The notes under the pieces: model-generated | What the model was told of the DNA's origin: nothing | The model's input: the letters and a program-made list of their open reading frames with translations, nothing else | Database searches by the model: none | Source: Tranquillimonas rosea | GTDB taxonomy: Bacteria; Pseudomonadota; Alphaproteobacteria; Rhodobacterales; Rhodobacteraceae | Direction: 5' to 3' | NCBI RefSeq assembly: GCF_900111315.1 | Contig: NZ_FOGU01000006.1 | Coordinates: forward strand, 272,604 to 336,603 | DNA length: 64,000 bases | Made by a program: the position numbers and the translations under genes | Shown: in pieces, positions 35,690-43,696 of the stretch | How the letters are laid out: the number at the start of each line of letters is the position of its first letter | Position numbering within the stretch: position 1 is the stretch's first letter

Positions 35690-35817
35690 GGGGCGCTCTT
35701 GCACCTTGGCTGCGTCGCATTTGCAGGGGGCGCGGATTGATCGCGGACGCCGCCCGGCACGGTCGCGCCGCCGCGCGCCTGGATTCGGTTCTGCGGCAGT
35801 ATCTTACGCCGCGCTGA
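35686..35817 (+). CDS. Possible 43-residue ORF at the end of the lysis cassette
   Basis: An ATG overlaps the stop of the 62-residue gene (ATGA) and opens a 43-codon frame beginning MRGALAPWLRRICRGRG and ending LRQYLTPR. It is strongly basic, without a membrane span. The coupling to the upstream gene is the only argument for translation; the composition is what GC-rich non-coding DNA would also give. Confidence 0.3.
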   Translation: MRGALAPWLRRICRGRGLIADAARHGRAAARLDSVLRQYLTPR

Positions 35818-35901
35818 ACCTTCGGTCACAGGAGTGCGACATCGACGCCGACGGGCGGCGCACCCATTGGCGGCGCCCGCGCAAGGGTCTATCCTGCCGC
35901 C

Positions 35902-37875
35902 ATGATCGTGGAACTCGGACATTTCGCCCTGATCCTCGCGGCGCTGGTTGCGGTGGTGCAGATGATCGTGCCCATGGTGGGCGCGCAGAATGGCTGGCGC
36001 GGCTGGATGGCCGCGGCGGAACCCGCGGCGACGGCGCAGTTCCTGTTCGTCGCGTTCTCGTTCGCGGCGCTGACCTACGCCTTCGTGACCTCGGATTTCT
36101 CGCTGCGGATCGTGGTCAATAACTCTCACACGCTGAAGCCGCTGCTCTACAAGGTGACGGGCGTCTGGGGGAACCACGAGGGCTCGATGCTGCTGTGGGT
36201 GCTGATCCTGGCACTGTTCGGCGCGTCGGCGGCCTGGTTCGGGGCCAATTTGCCCGAGAGGCTCCGCGCGCGGGTGCTGAGCGTGCAGGCCGCGATCGGG
36301 GTGGCGTTCTACGCCTTCATCCTGCTGACCTCGAACCCGTTCGACCGGCTGGCCCAGCCGCCCTTTGACGGGCAGGACCTGAACCCGCTGCTGCAGGATC
36401 CCGGTCTCGCCTTTCATCCGCCGTTCCTCTACCTGGGCTATGTCGGGCTCTCGATGGCATTCTCGTTTGCCGTCGCCGCGTTGATCGAGGGGCGGGTGGA
36501 CGCCGCCTGGGCGCGCTGGGTGCGGCCCTGGACACTGGCGGCGTGGCTGTTCCTGACCATCGGCATCGCGCTGGGGTCGTGGTGGGCGTATTACGAGCTG
36601 GGCTGGGGCGGCTTCTGGTTCTGGGATCCGGTCGAGAACGCCAGCTTCATGCCGTGGCTGATCGCGGCGGCGTTGCTGCACTCGGCCATCGTCACCGAAA
36701 AGCGCGAGGCGCTGAAAAGCTGGACGATCCTGCTGTCGATCCTGGCCTTCGGGTTTTCGCTGATCGGCACGTTCATCGTGCGCTCGGGCGTGCTGACCAG
36801 CGTTCATGCCTTCGCCAACGACCCCGAACGCGGCGTGTTCATCCTGCTTATCCTGGCGGTATTCATGGGCGGGGCGCTGACGCTTTATGCCGCGCGCGCC
36901 GGCGCGATGGAGGCGAAGGGCGTGTTCGCGCTGGCCAGCCGCGAGACCGCGCTGGTGGCCAACAACGTCCTGCTGGCGGTGAGCGCGTTCGTGGTGTTCA
37001 TCGGCACGGTCTGGCCGCTGGTGGCCGAGCTGGCCTTCAACCGCAAGCTCAGCGTCGGACCGCCGTTCTTCGACGCGGCCTTCACTCCGTTCATGGTGGC
37101 GTTGGCGATGATCCTGCCCATAGGGTCCGCGATGCCGTGGAAGCGTGCCCGCATGGGGCGCGTCATGCGCCCGCTGTGGGGCATCATGGCGCTGTCGGTC
37201 GCGCTGGGGGCGCTGGTCTGGACGATGCAGACAGGGCGGTCGATCCTGGCGCCGGTCGGCGCTGTGCTGGCGGCGTGGCTGGTTCTGGGCGCGGGCATGG
37301 ACCTGTGGCAGCGCGCGGGCCGGGGCGGGCTGTCCGACAAGGCCCGGCGACTGCGGCGCCTGCCGCGGGCCGACTGGGGCAAGGCGATCGCACACGGCGG
37401 CTTCGGGATCACCATCTTCGGCATCGCCGCGATGACCGCCTGGCAGGTCGAGGACATCCGCGTGGCCGAGGTTGGCGAGCCGTTCCGCGTCGGCCCCTAC
37501 GAGATCACGCTGGAAAGCGTCGAAGAGGTCGAGGGCCCGAACTACGTCTCGACCATGGGCATGATGCAGGTGACGCGCAGCGGCCGCGAGGTGGCGACGC
37601 TGACGCCCGAGAAGCGGCGGTATCCCGTGGCGCAGATGCCCACGACCGAAGCGGGGATCGACAACGGCGTGCTGCGCGACCTCTACCTCGTGATCGGCGA
37701 CCGGCAGTCGGGCGGCGCCTGGGCTGTGCGCTCGTACATCAAGCCCTTCGCCAACTGGATCTGGGCCGGGGCGATCATCATGGCGCTCGGCGGGGTTATG
37801 AGCCTGACCGACCGCCGCTATCGCGTCGCGGCCGGGGCGGGCAAGGCGCCACGTCGCGCGGTGCCGGCGGAATGA
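35902..37875 (+). CDS. ccmF: Cytochrome c heme lyase subunit CcmF
   Basis: A 657-residue integral membrane protein with about 15 spans that attaches heme to apocytochrome c together with CcmH. The WWD-type signature is at about residues 227-253 (SWWAYYELGWGGFWFWDPVEN), flanked by the conserved histidines in GVWGNHEGSML (about 87-97), NPLLQDPGLAFHPPFLYLGY and TVLRSGVLTSVHAFA-like sequence. The stop overlaps the ccmH start (ATGA). It is separated from ccmE by the lysis cassette and an 84-base spacer. Confidence 0.95.
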   Translation: MIVELGHFALILAALVAVVQMIVPMVGAQNGWRGWMAAAEPAATAQFLFVAFSFAALTYAFVTSDFSLRIVVNNSHTLKPLLYKVTGVWGNHEGSMLLWVLILALFGASAAWFGANLPERLRARVLSVQAAIGVAFYAFILLTSNPFDRLAQPPFDGQDLNPLLQDPGLAFHPPFLYLGYVGLSMAFSFAVAALIEGRVDAAWARWVRPWTLAAWLFLTIGIALGSWWAYYELGWGGFWFWDPVENASFMPWLIAAALLHSAIVTEKREALKSWTILLSILAFGFSLIGTFIVRSGVLTSVHAFANDPERGVFILLILAVFMGGALTLYAARAGAMEAKGVFALASRETALVANNVLLAVSAFVVFIGTVWPLVAELAFNRKLSVGPPFFDAAFTPFMVALAMILPIGSAMPWKRARMGRVMRPLWGIMALSVALGALVWTMQTGRSILAPVGAVLAAWLVLGAGMDLWQRAGRGGLSDKARRLRRLPRADWGKAIAHGGFGITIFGIAAMTAWQVEDIRVAEVGEPFRVGPYEITLESVEEVEGPNYVSTMGMMQVTRSGREVATLTPEKRRYPVAQMPTTEAGIDNGVLRDLYLVIGDRQSGGAWAVRSYIKPFANWIWAGAIIMALGGVMSLTDRRYRVAAGAGKAPRRAVPAE

Positions 37876-38336
37876 GGCGGCTGGCGCTTGCCCTGACGGT
37901 GGCGCTCTCGCTCGCGCTGCCGCCGGTCGCGGCGATCGCGGTGCAGCCTGACGAGATGCTGGAGGATCCCGCGCTCGAACAGCGGGCGCGCGAGATTTCC
38001 GAAGGATTGCGCTGCCTTGTCTGCCGCAACGAAAGCATCGACGAGAGCAACGCCGACCTGGCCCGCGACCTGCGCCTGCTGGTGCGCGAGCGGCTTGTGG
38101 CCGGGGACAGCAACGCCGAGGTCGTCGACTTCATCGTCGATCGCTATGGCGAATACGTGTTGCTGCGCCCCAATGCCCGCGGCGCGAACCTGATCCTCTG
38201 GACGGCGGGGCCGGCGCTTCTGATCCTCGGGATCGGCATTGCCGTCTTTGCCCTGCGACGCCGCCCGAGCGCTGCGCAGAACGACAGCCTGAGTTCGGAA
38301 GAGCAGGCGCGGCTGGACCGGCTTCTGGGCAAGTAA
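37872..38336 (+). CDS. ccmH: Cytochrome c maturation thiol oxidoreductase CcmH (CycL)
   Basis: A 154-residue periplasmic, membrane-anchored protein. The signal peptide (residues 1-23) is followed by the redox pair LRCLVC (C48 and C51) in the RCLVCRNESIDESNADLA context, and a C-terminal membrane span lies at about 107-127. It keeps the heme-binding cysteines of apocytochrome c reduced for ligation by CcmF. Translationally coupled to ccmF; a second TPR-type subunit (CcmI) is not encoded next to it. Confidence 0.93.
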   Translation: MRRLALALTVALSLALPPVAAIAVQPDEMLEDPALEQRAREISEGLRCLVCRNESIDESNADLARDLRLLVRERLVAGDSNAEVVDFIVDRYGEYVLLRPNARGANLILWTAGPALLILGIGIAVFALRRRPSAAQNDSLSSEEQARLDRLLGK

Positions 38337-38409
38337 CGGGGCGTTCCGCTTTCCTTGCGGAACCGGGGCGGGCATCGTCCGCCCTGACGGCAAGGAGGGA
38401 TCGCCCGCG

Positions 38410-39186
38410 ATGGATTACGAAACGATCGAGATGCAGGTCTCCGGCGGGATGGCCGTCGTGACCCTGAACCGCCCCGACCGGCGCAACGCGCTCAACAGCC
38501 AGATGCGGGCCGAGCTGCTGGACGTGATGCGCCGTCTGCCGGACGAGGTGCGGGTCGTCGTCCTGACCGGCGCGGGCGAGGCGTTCTGCTCTGGGCAGGA
38601 CCTGGGCGACGGCCAGTCGCTCAATGCGGCGGATTTCGAGGGCGTGCTGCGCGACGAATACGAACCGCTGCTGAAGGCGATCTACGACTGTCCGGTGCCC
38701 ACGATCTCGGCGGTGAACGGTGCGGCGGCCGGGGCCGGGGCGAACCTGGCGCTGGCGACCGACGTGGTGATCGCGGCCGAATCGGCGGTGTTCCTGCAGG
38801 CCTTCACCCGGATCGGGCTGATCCCCGACGCGGGCGGTACTTACTGGCTGCCGCGTCAGGTCGGCTTTGCCCGCGCGATGGGGGCGGCGCTGTTCGGAGA
38901 GCCCGTTGGCGCACGCCAGGCCGCCGAGTGGGGTATGATCTGGGAAGCGGTGGCCGACGACGTCTTTGACCAGCACTGGCGCCAGCGCGCGCAGGCGCTG
39001 GCCCAGGGGCCGACCACCGCCTATGCCGGCGTCAAGACGGCGATCCGTGCGTCGTTCGACAACGATGTCGACACGCAGCTGGCGCTCGAGGCGCAGTTGC
39101 AGGGCGAATGCGGCAAGAGCCGGGATTTCCGCGAAGGCGTGATGGCCTTCCTCGAAAAGCGGCCCGCCGCGTTCGAAGGACGCTAG
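38410..39186 (+). CDS. Enoyl-CoA hydratase/isomerase family protein
   Basis: A 258-residue crotonase-fold enzyme. It has the acyl-CoA-binding TLNRPDRRNALNSQM, the oxyanion loop AFCSGQDLGDG and the second loop AAAGAGANLALATD, and an aspartate in LIPDAGGTYWLP, the pattern of the PaaG-type isomerases of phenylacetate breakdown rather than classical hydratases with two glutamates. A role on a ring-type or branched acyl-CoA is possible, but no other paa genes are nearby, so the substrate stays open. A 7-bp hairpin (38343-38363) lies upstream, after ccmH. Its stop overlaps the stop of the convergent transglutaminase gene. Confidence 0.85.
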   Translation: MDYETIEMQVSGGMAVVTLNRPDRRNALNSQMRAELLDVMRRLPDEVRVVVLTGAGEAFCSGQDLGDGQSLNAADFEGVLRDEYEPLLKAIYDCPVPTISAVNGAAAGAGANLALATDVVIAAESAVFLQAFTRIGLIPDAGGTYWLPRQVGFARAMGAALFGEPVGARQAAEWGMIWEAVADDVFDQHWRQRAQALAQGPTTAYAGVKTAIRASFDNDVDTQLALEAQLQGECGKSRDFREGVMAFLEKRPAAFEGR

Positions 39187-39959
39187 ACCGCGTTCACCGT
39201 CACGCTCTGGCGGTTCAGCGTCGCCGAGCCGTAGAGCGTCATGAACGCGATGTCGGCGGCGTCGCGGCCGACACCGACGATCGCCATGCGGTCGGGCGTC
39301 GTCATGCCCGTGGGATCGACCAGGTGCCACTTGCCGTCGAGGAACACCTGCGCCACGGCGTGAAAGTCCGGCGGGTCGATCTCGGGCGCGTAGACGCTGA
39401 CGATGCGGGCGGGAATGGCCGAGGCGCGGGCCAGCGTCACGCAGACATGTGCGAAGTCGCGGCAGATGCCCTGTCGCTGTACGAATGTGTCGGTGGCGGT
39501 GGTCCAGGGCCCGCTCACGCCCGGCACGTAGGCGAGGTTATCGGTGATCCAGTTCAGGATCGCGACCATGCGCTCGCCGCCCATCGAATTGCCGAACTCG
39601 GCGGCGGCGAAGGACTGGAACTCGTCCGAGGGGCAATAGCGCGAGGCCATCAGGTACTTGATCGTCTCGGGTGGCAGCATGTGCACCGGCTGGTGCAACA
39701 GCCGAGAGATGTCGGGCGCCTGGCGCTGGATCTCCATCCTGGCGGTATAGCTGCAGACGAACCGGTCGGTCACGCGCAGCCAGATCCGCTCGCCCACGGC
39801 CTCTTCGGCGGGGATTCGGAAGAAGTGCTCGGTCGCGCCCGCGTCGATATGCGCGCGCTGGATCGACTGGTCGATCAGCGGCGAGGCCTCGATTTGCAGA
39901 AGGATATCAGTGATGCCGGCGAGGTCGTAGTCGAGCTGGACGTCGATATCGATGAGCAT
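39183..39959 (-). CDS. Transglutaminase-like cysteine protease family protein
   Basis: A 258-residue soluble protein with the transglutaminase-core triad: C166 in QGICRDFAHV, H200 in PPDFHAVAQVFLDGKWHLVDPTG and D215. An N-terminal beta-rich domain of about 130 residues precedes it. In bacteria such proteins often occur with circularly permuted ATP-grasp and alpha-E proteins, none of which is in the window; here it stands alone. The ATG at 39959 was chosen over more upstream codons because the family begins at MLIDIDVQLDY. Protease, peptidase or amidase activity is likely; the substrate is unknown. Confidence 0.85.
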   Translation of the reverse strand: MLIDIDVQLDYDLAGITDILLQIEASPLIDQSIQRAHIDAGATEHFFRIPAEEAVGERIWLRVTDRFVCSYTARMEIQRQAPDISRLLHQPVHMLPPETIKYLMASRYCPSDEFQSFAAAEFGNSMGGERMVAILNWITDNLAYVPGVSGPWTTATDTFVQRQGICRDFAHVCVTLARASAIPARIVSVYAPEIDPPDFHAVAQVFLDGKWHLVDPTGMTTPDRMAIVGVGRDAADIAFMTLYGSATLNRQSVTVNAV

Positions 39960-40179
39960 GGAGCGCGGGCCTTGTGATGAGGGGGCGAAGGACACGCCCG
40001 ATGACGCACGGCGAGGCCCCTGACAAGCCCGTGTGTGCGCGCCATGTCCCGGGCGGGATGCCGCGTTGCAGCGGCGCACATTCAGTGTGCGTGGGGATGA
40101 CGCACGGGGCCGGAACGCCCAGATGGCCGGGACGTTCCGGACCGCATTGTCGATCCCGACCCTAAAAAGGAAAAGACGG

Positions 40180-41283
40180 ATGACCGATCACGCACCTCTC
40201 TTCCAGACCGCCCGGATGGGCGATCTCGACCTTCCGAACCGTGTCCTGATGGCGCCGCTGACGCGCAACCGTGCGCAGTCCGACGGCACGCCTTGGGACG
40301 TCTCGCAGACCTACTATGCCCAGCGGGCCAGCGCCGGCCTGATCGTGTCCGAGGCGACGCAGATCAGCGCGCTCGGCAAGGGTTATGTCGACACGCCGGG
40401 CATCCACACCGAGGCCCATGCCGAGGCCTGGTCCAAGATCACCGACGCCGTGCACGCCAATGGCGGTCGCATCTTCCTGCAATTGTGGCATGTCGGGCGG
40501 ATCAGCCACGTGTCCCTGTTGCCCGACGGCGCGACGCCGCAGGCGCCCTCGGCCGTGCGGGCCAATGCCCAGACCTTCACGCAGAACGGGTTCGAGGATA
40601 CCTCCGAGCCCCACGCGATGACCGAGGACGAGATCGCCGACCTGATCGCGCAGTACCGCCACGCCGCAACACTCGCCAAGCGCGCCGGGTTCGACGGCGT
40701 CGAGGTGCATGGGGCGAATGGCTATCTGCTGGACCAGTTCCTGCAGGACATCTCGAACAAGCGTACCGATGCCTATGGTGGCAGCGTCGAGAACCGGGCG
40801 CGGCTGCTGTCCGAGGTCGTCGATGCCGTGACCGAGGTCTGGGGCAGCGACCGCGTGGGCGTCCGCCTGTCGCCGCTGGGGCAGGCGAACGACATGGGCG
40901 ACAGTGACCCCGAGGCGCTGTTCGGCCATGTCTACGGCATGCTCGACAGGAAGCGGCTGGCCTACCTGCACGTGGTCGAGAAGTTCCCCGGCAACGACAC
41001 CGACGACGCGTCCCGTGCGCTGCTGGAGCGTCTGCGCGGGCTGTGGTCGGGGTTCTACATCGGCAATGGCGACTACACCGCCGACAGTGCCGCGACGGCC
41101 ATCGCCAAGGGCCATGCGGACGCCGTGACCTTCGGGCGCGACTTCATCGCGAACCCCGATCTGCCCGAGCGCTTCCGCCGCGGTGCCGAGTTGAACCCGC
41201 AGGATCGCGACACCTTCTATGGCGGCGACGAGCGGGGCTATACGGACTATCCGTTCCTCGACGGCACCCGCAAGGCCGCCTGA
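40180..41283 (+). CDS. Old-yellow-enzyme-type NAD(P)H:flavin oxidoreductase (alkene reductase)
   Basis: A 367-residue FMN-dependent ene-reductase of the old yellow enzyme family. Signatures are LPNRVLMAPLTRNRA (about 18-32), the substrate-binding pair HGANGYLLDQFL with the flavin-contacting HVGRISH, and SVENRARLLSEV. Members reduce activated double bonds such as those of N-ethylmaleimide or nitrate esters and help detoxify electrophiles. It has AAAAAGGAAAAGACGG before the ATG. It is monocistronic; in the 220-bp upstream region a 12-base sequence occurs twice (40000 and 40096). Confidence 0.92.
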   Translation: MTDHAPLFQTARMGDLDLPNRVLMAPLTRNRAQSDGTPWDVSQTYYAQRASAGLIVSEATQISALGKGYVDTPGIHTEAHAEAWSKITDAVHANGGRIFLQLWHVGRISHVSLLPDGATPQAPSAVRANAQTFTQNGFEDTSEPHAMTEDEIADLIAQYRHAATLAKRAGFDGVEVHGANGYLLDQFLQDISNKRTDAYGGSVENRARLLSEVVDAVTEVWGSDRVGVRLSPLGQANDMGDSDPEALFGHVYGMLDRKRLAYLHVVEKFPGNDTDDASRALLERLRGLWSGFYIGNGDYTADSAATAIAKGHADAVTFGRDFIANPDLPERFRRGAELNPQDRDTFYGGDERGYTDYPFLDGTRKAA

Positions 41284-41325
41284 GGCCAGCGACGGGCGGT
41301 CGCCCTGCGCGGCCGCCCGGTCCGA

Positions 41326-42048
41326 TCACAGGTCGGCGAAATCGTCCGTGTCGTCGTCGTCCTGCGCCTGCTGTTCGTCCTCGAGCGCATGTTCGTCGAT
41401 CTCGACCATCGGCACGGGGAAGTCGACGACGGTATCGTCGTCCTCCGCGACCTCATCCTCTTCGGGCTCGTCCTGCAGGAGCGGCACCTGGCCCTCGACC
41501 TTGAGGCTGTCGCCGTTCGGGTCGTCGTCGCCGGGCGACAGGCGCACGGCCATGTCCATCCCCTCGAAATCCTCCAGGAACAGCGGCGCGCTGACATGCC
41601 CGAGCGTGAAGGTCGCCGGACCCTTCGCGGGATCCAGCGAAACGCCGCCGTCATAGAGGTCGCCATCCGGGGGCAGGGAGGACGAGTGTCCCATCACGCC
41701 GTCGACACCGCCGGCGGCAAAGGCCTGACCGTCGACCTGGGCGCCCTGCGCGAACAGGCCGGAGGACAGGTCGTCGTCCACGGCATCGAGGAACACGCCC
41801 TGCACGTTGCCCGATCCGTGGCTGTCGAACACGTCAAGCGTGAAGGTCAGCGTGCCGTCGCCGTTCTCGGAGATCGAGACGCCGATGCTCGCCTTGCCCT
41901 CCATCATGAACGACAACGACTCGCCGTCGACCGTCTCGAACTGCTCGTCATGCGCGTGATCGGTATCGCCTGCATCCTGAGCCGCGCCGGCTTCGTCCTT
42001 GTCGGCGGAGGTGTTTCGTCCGAACAGCTTCACCTTCGGCAATGCCAT
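41326..42048 (-). CDS. Acidic protein of unknown function
   Basis: I do not recognise this 240-residue protein. After a basic start (MALPKVKLFGRN) it has an acidic linker, a central region with short beta-type segments (SLSFMMEGKASIGVSISENGDGTLTF is representative in part; see residues 45-75), several glycine-aspartate stretches, and a C-terminus almost wholly of D, E, Q and A (last 45 residues). No signal peptide or membrane span is visible. The repeated SHGSGNVQGVFLD/GHSSSLPPDGDL style is reminiscent of secreted calcium-binding or type I-exported proteins, but the usual nonapeptide repeats are absent. It is monocistronic, with an unusual set of inverted repeats 130-190 bases upstream. Confidence 0.7.
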   Translation of the reverse strand: MALPKVKLFGRNTSADKDEAGAAQDAGDTDHAHDEQFETVDGESLSFMMEGKASIGVSISENGDGTLTFTLDVFDSHGSGNVQGVFLDAVDDDLSSGLFAQGAQVDGQAFAAGGVDGVMGHSSSLPPDGDLYDGGVSLDPAKGPATFTLGHVSAPLFLEDFEGMDMAVRLSPGDDDPNGDSLKVEGQVPLLQDEPEEDEVAEDDDTVVDFPVPMVEIDEHALEDEQQAQDDDDTDDFADL

Positions 42049-42180
42049 TTTTCTTGTCCTGTTCGTATTGCAGCTGTTTACGAATTGGCTGCGGACTGGG
42101 GCGAAAAAAGGGCAGACCTGTCTTTCGGGTCAGGTGCGCTGCCACTGTGTCGCCCAAGAGTATAATGAACTATTGATCGA

Positions 42181-42242
42181 ACGATAGGTGCGGCACGACG
42201 AACGGTCAGGTCCCAACCTATCGTATCACGCGATTCGTGCCG
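42181..42242. promoter_or_regulatory. Interleaved inverted repeats upstream of the acidic protein gene
   Basis: Two perfect repeats alternate: ACGATAGGT (42181-42189) with ACCTATCGT (42216-42224), and CGGCACGA (42191-42198) with TCGTGCCG (42235-42242). The order A, B, A', B' would make a pseudoknot in RNA, or overlapping operators in DNA. On the minus strand a TATACT (-10-like, 42165-42160) lies just downstream of arm A, so the repeats would sit at and upstream of the -35 position of a promoter for the gene starting at 42048. Confidence 0.5.
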
Positions 42243-42258
42243 GCGGTCAGCGCATGAA

Positions 42259-42290
42259 AAAGGCCGCCACGGCGATGCGTGGCGGCCTTT
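42259..42290 (-). terminator. Rho-independent terminator of gltA
   Basis: AAAGGCCGCCACG at 42259-42271 pairs exactly with CGTGGCGGCCTTT at 42278-42290 around a 6-base loop; further A at 42257-42258 give the T-run on the minus strand. It lies 25 bases after the gltA stop. Confidence 0.85.
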
Positions 42291-42314
42291 CTGTCCTGTC
42301 GGAGCGCGGTCCGG

Positions 42315-43610
42315 TCAGCGGTTTTCGACGTCCACGTAGTCGCGCAGCGTCTTGCCCTGGTACAGCTGGCGCGGCCGGCCGATACGCAGCTGCGGGTCGC
42401 TGATCTGCTCTTTCCACTGCGAGATCCAGCCCACGGTCCGCGCCACGGCGAAGATCGGCGTGAACATCGACGTGGGGAAGCCCATCGCGTCGAGGATGAT
42501 GCCCGAGTAGAAGTCGACGTTGGGGTAGAGCTTCTTCTCGACGAAGTAGTCGTCCTCCAGCGCGACACGTTCCAGCTCCTTGGCGGTCTGCAACGTCGGG
42601 TTGTCCTCGATCCCGAGCAGGTCCAGCACCTCGTCGGCGGACTGCTTCATCACCTTCGCGCGGGGGTCGAAGTTCTTGTAGACGCGGTGGCCGAAGCCCA
42701 TCAGGCGGAACGGATCGTTCTTGTCCTTCGCGCGGGCGATGTATTCGGGGATCTGGTCCGGCGTCCCGATCTCGCGCAGCATCTCGAGACAGGCCTGGTT
42801 GGCGCCGCCATGTGCCGGTCCCCAGAGACAGGCGATGCCGGCCGCGATGCAGGCGAACGGGTTCGCGCCCGAGGACGAGGCGAGACGCACCGTCGAGGTC
42901 GAGGCGTTCTGCTCGTGATCGGCGTGCAGCGTGAAGATGCGGTCCATCGCGCGGGCCAGCACCGGGTCCACGTTGTAATCCTCGGCCGGGACGGCGAAGC
43001 ACATGCGCAGGAAGTTCGACGCATAGTCCAGGTCGTTGCGCGGATAGATGAACGGCTGGCCGACCGAGTACTTGTAGGCCCAGGCGGCGATCGTCGGCAT
43101 CTTGGCGATCAGCCGGATCGAGGCGACCTCGCGCTGCCAGGGATCGGAGATATCGGTGGAATCGTGGTAGAAGGCCGACATCGCGCCGACAACGCCCACC
43201 ATGACGGCCATCGGGTGCGCGTCACGGCGGAAGCCGCGGAAGAAGTTCTGCATCTGCTCGTGCAGCATCGTGTGGTTGGTCACGCGATGCTCGAAATCCT
43301 CGAGTTGCTCTGCGGTCGGCAGTTCGCCGTAGAGCAGGAGATAGCAGACCTCGAGGAAATGCGACTTGGACGCGAGCTGGTCGATCGGGTAGCCGCGGTG
43401 CAGCAATTGCCCCTTGTCACCGTCGATGAAGGTGATCGTGCTGTCGCAGGCGGCGGTCGAGGCAAAGCCCGGATCGTAGGTGAAGACGCCGCCCTCGGAA
43501 TAGAGCTTGCGGATATCGATCACCTCGGGCCCGGCCGTGGGGGCGTACATGGGCAGCTCGAGCTCCTTGTCGTCGAAGCTCACTTTGGCTGTCTTCTGGC
43601 TGTCGGACAT
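42315..43610 (-). CDS. gltA: Citrate synthase
   Basis: A 431-residue hexameric-type citrate synthase that condenses oxaloacetate and acetyl-CoA. Catalytic histidines are visible in [15 protein letters not shown] and [15 protein letters not shown] (the invariant GxAHGGAN), with [15 protein letters not shown] and the catalytic aspartate in [12 protein letters not shown]. The N-terminal domain of about 60 residues ([22 protein letters not shown]) marks the NADH-sensitive proteobacterial type. GGAAGGG precedes the ATG. It lies 86 bases from gltX on the same strand, with a clear terminator downstream. Confidence 0.96.
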   Translation of the reverse strand: MSDSQKTAKVSFDDKELELPMYAPTAGPEVIDIRKLYSEGGVFTYDPGFASTAACDSTITFIDGDKGQLLHRGYPIDQLASKSHFLEVCYLLLYGELPTAEQLEDFEHRVTNHTMLHEQMQNFFRGFRRDAHPMAVMVGVVGAMSAFYHDSTDISDPWQREVASIRLIAKMPTIAAWAYKYSVGQPFIYPRNDLDYASNFLRMCFAVPAEDYNVDPVLARAMDRIFTLHADHEQNASTSTVRLASSSGANPFACIAAGIACLWGPAHGGANQACLEMLREIGTPDQIPEYIARAKDKNDPFRLMGFGHRVYKNFDPRAKVMKQSADEVLDLLGIEDNPTLQTAKELERVALEDDYFVEKKLYPNVDFYSGIILDAMGFPTSMFTPIFAVARTVGWISQWKEQISDPQLRIGRPRQLYQGKTLRDYVDVENR

Positions 43611-43696
43611 GCGTTATTCCCTTCCAGGTGGCCCGGGCGCGTCGGGCGCGCGCGGGGAATGTTCCGGGCGGGGGCGCAGACCAAGCGCCCCAGCGT

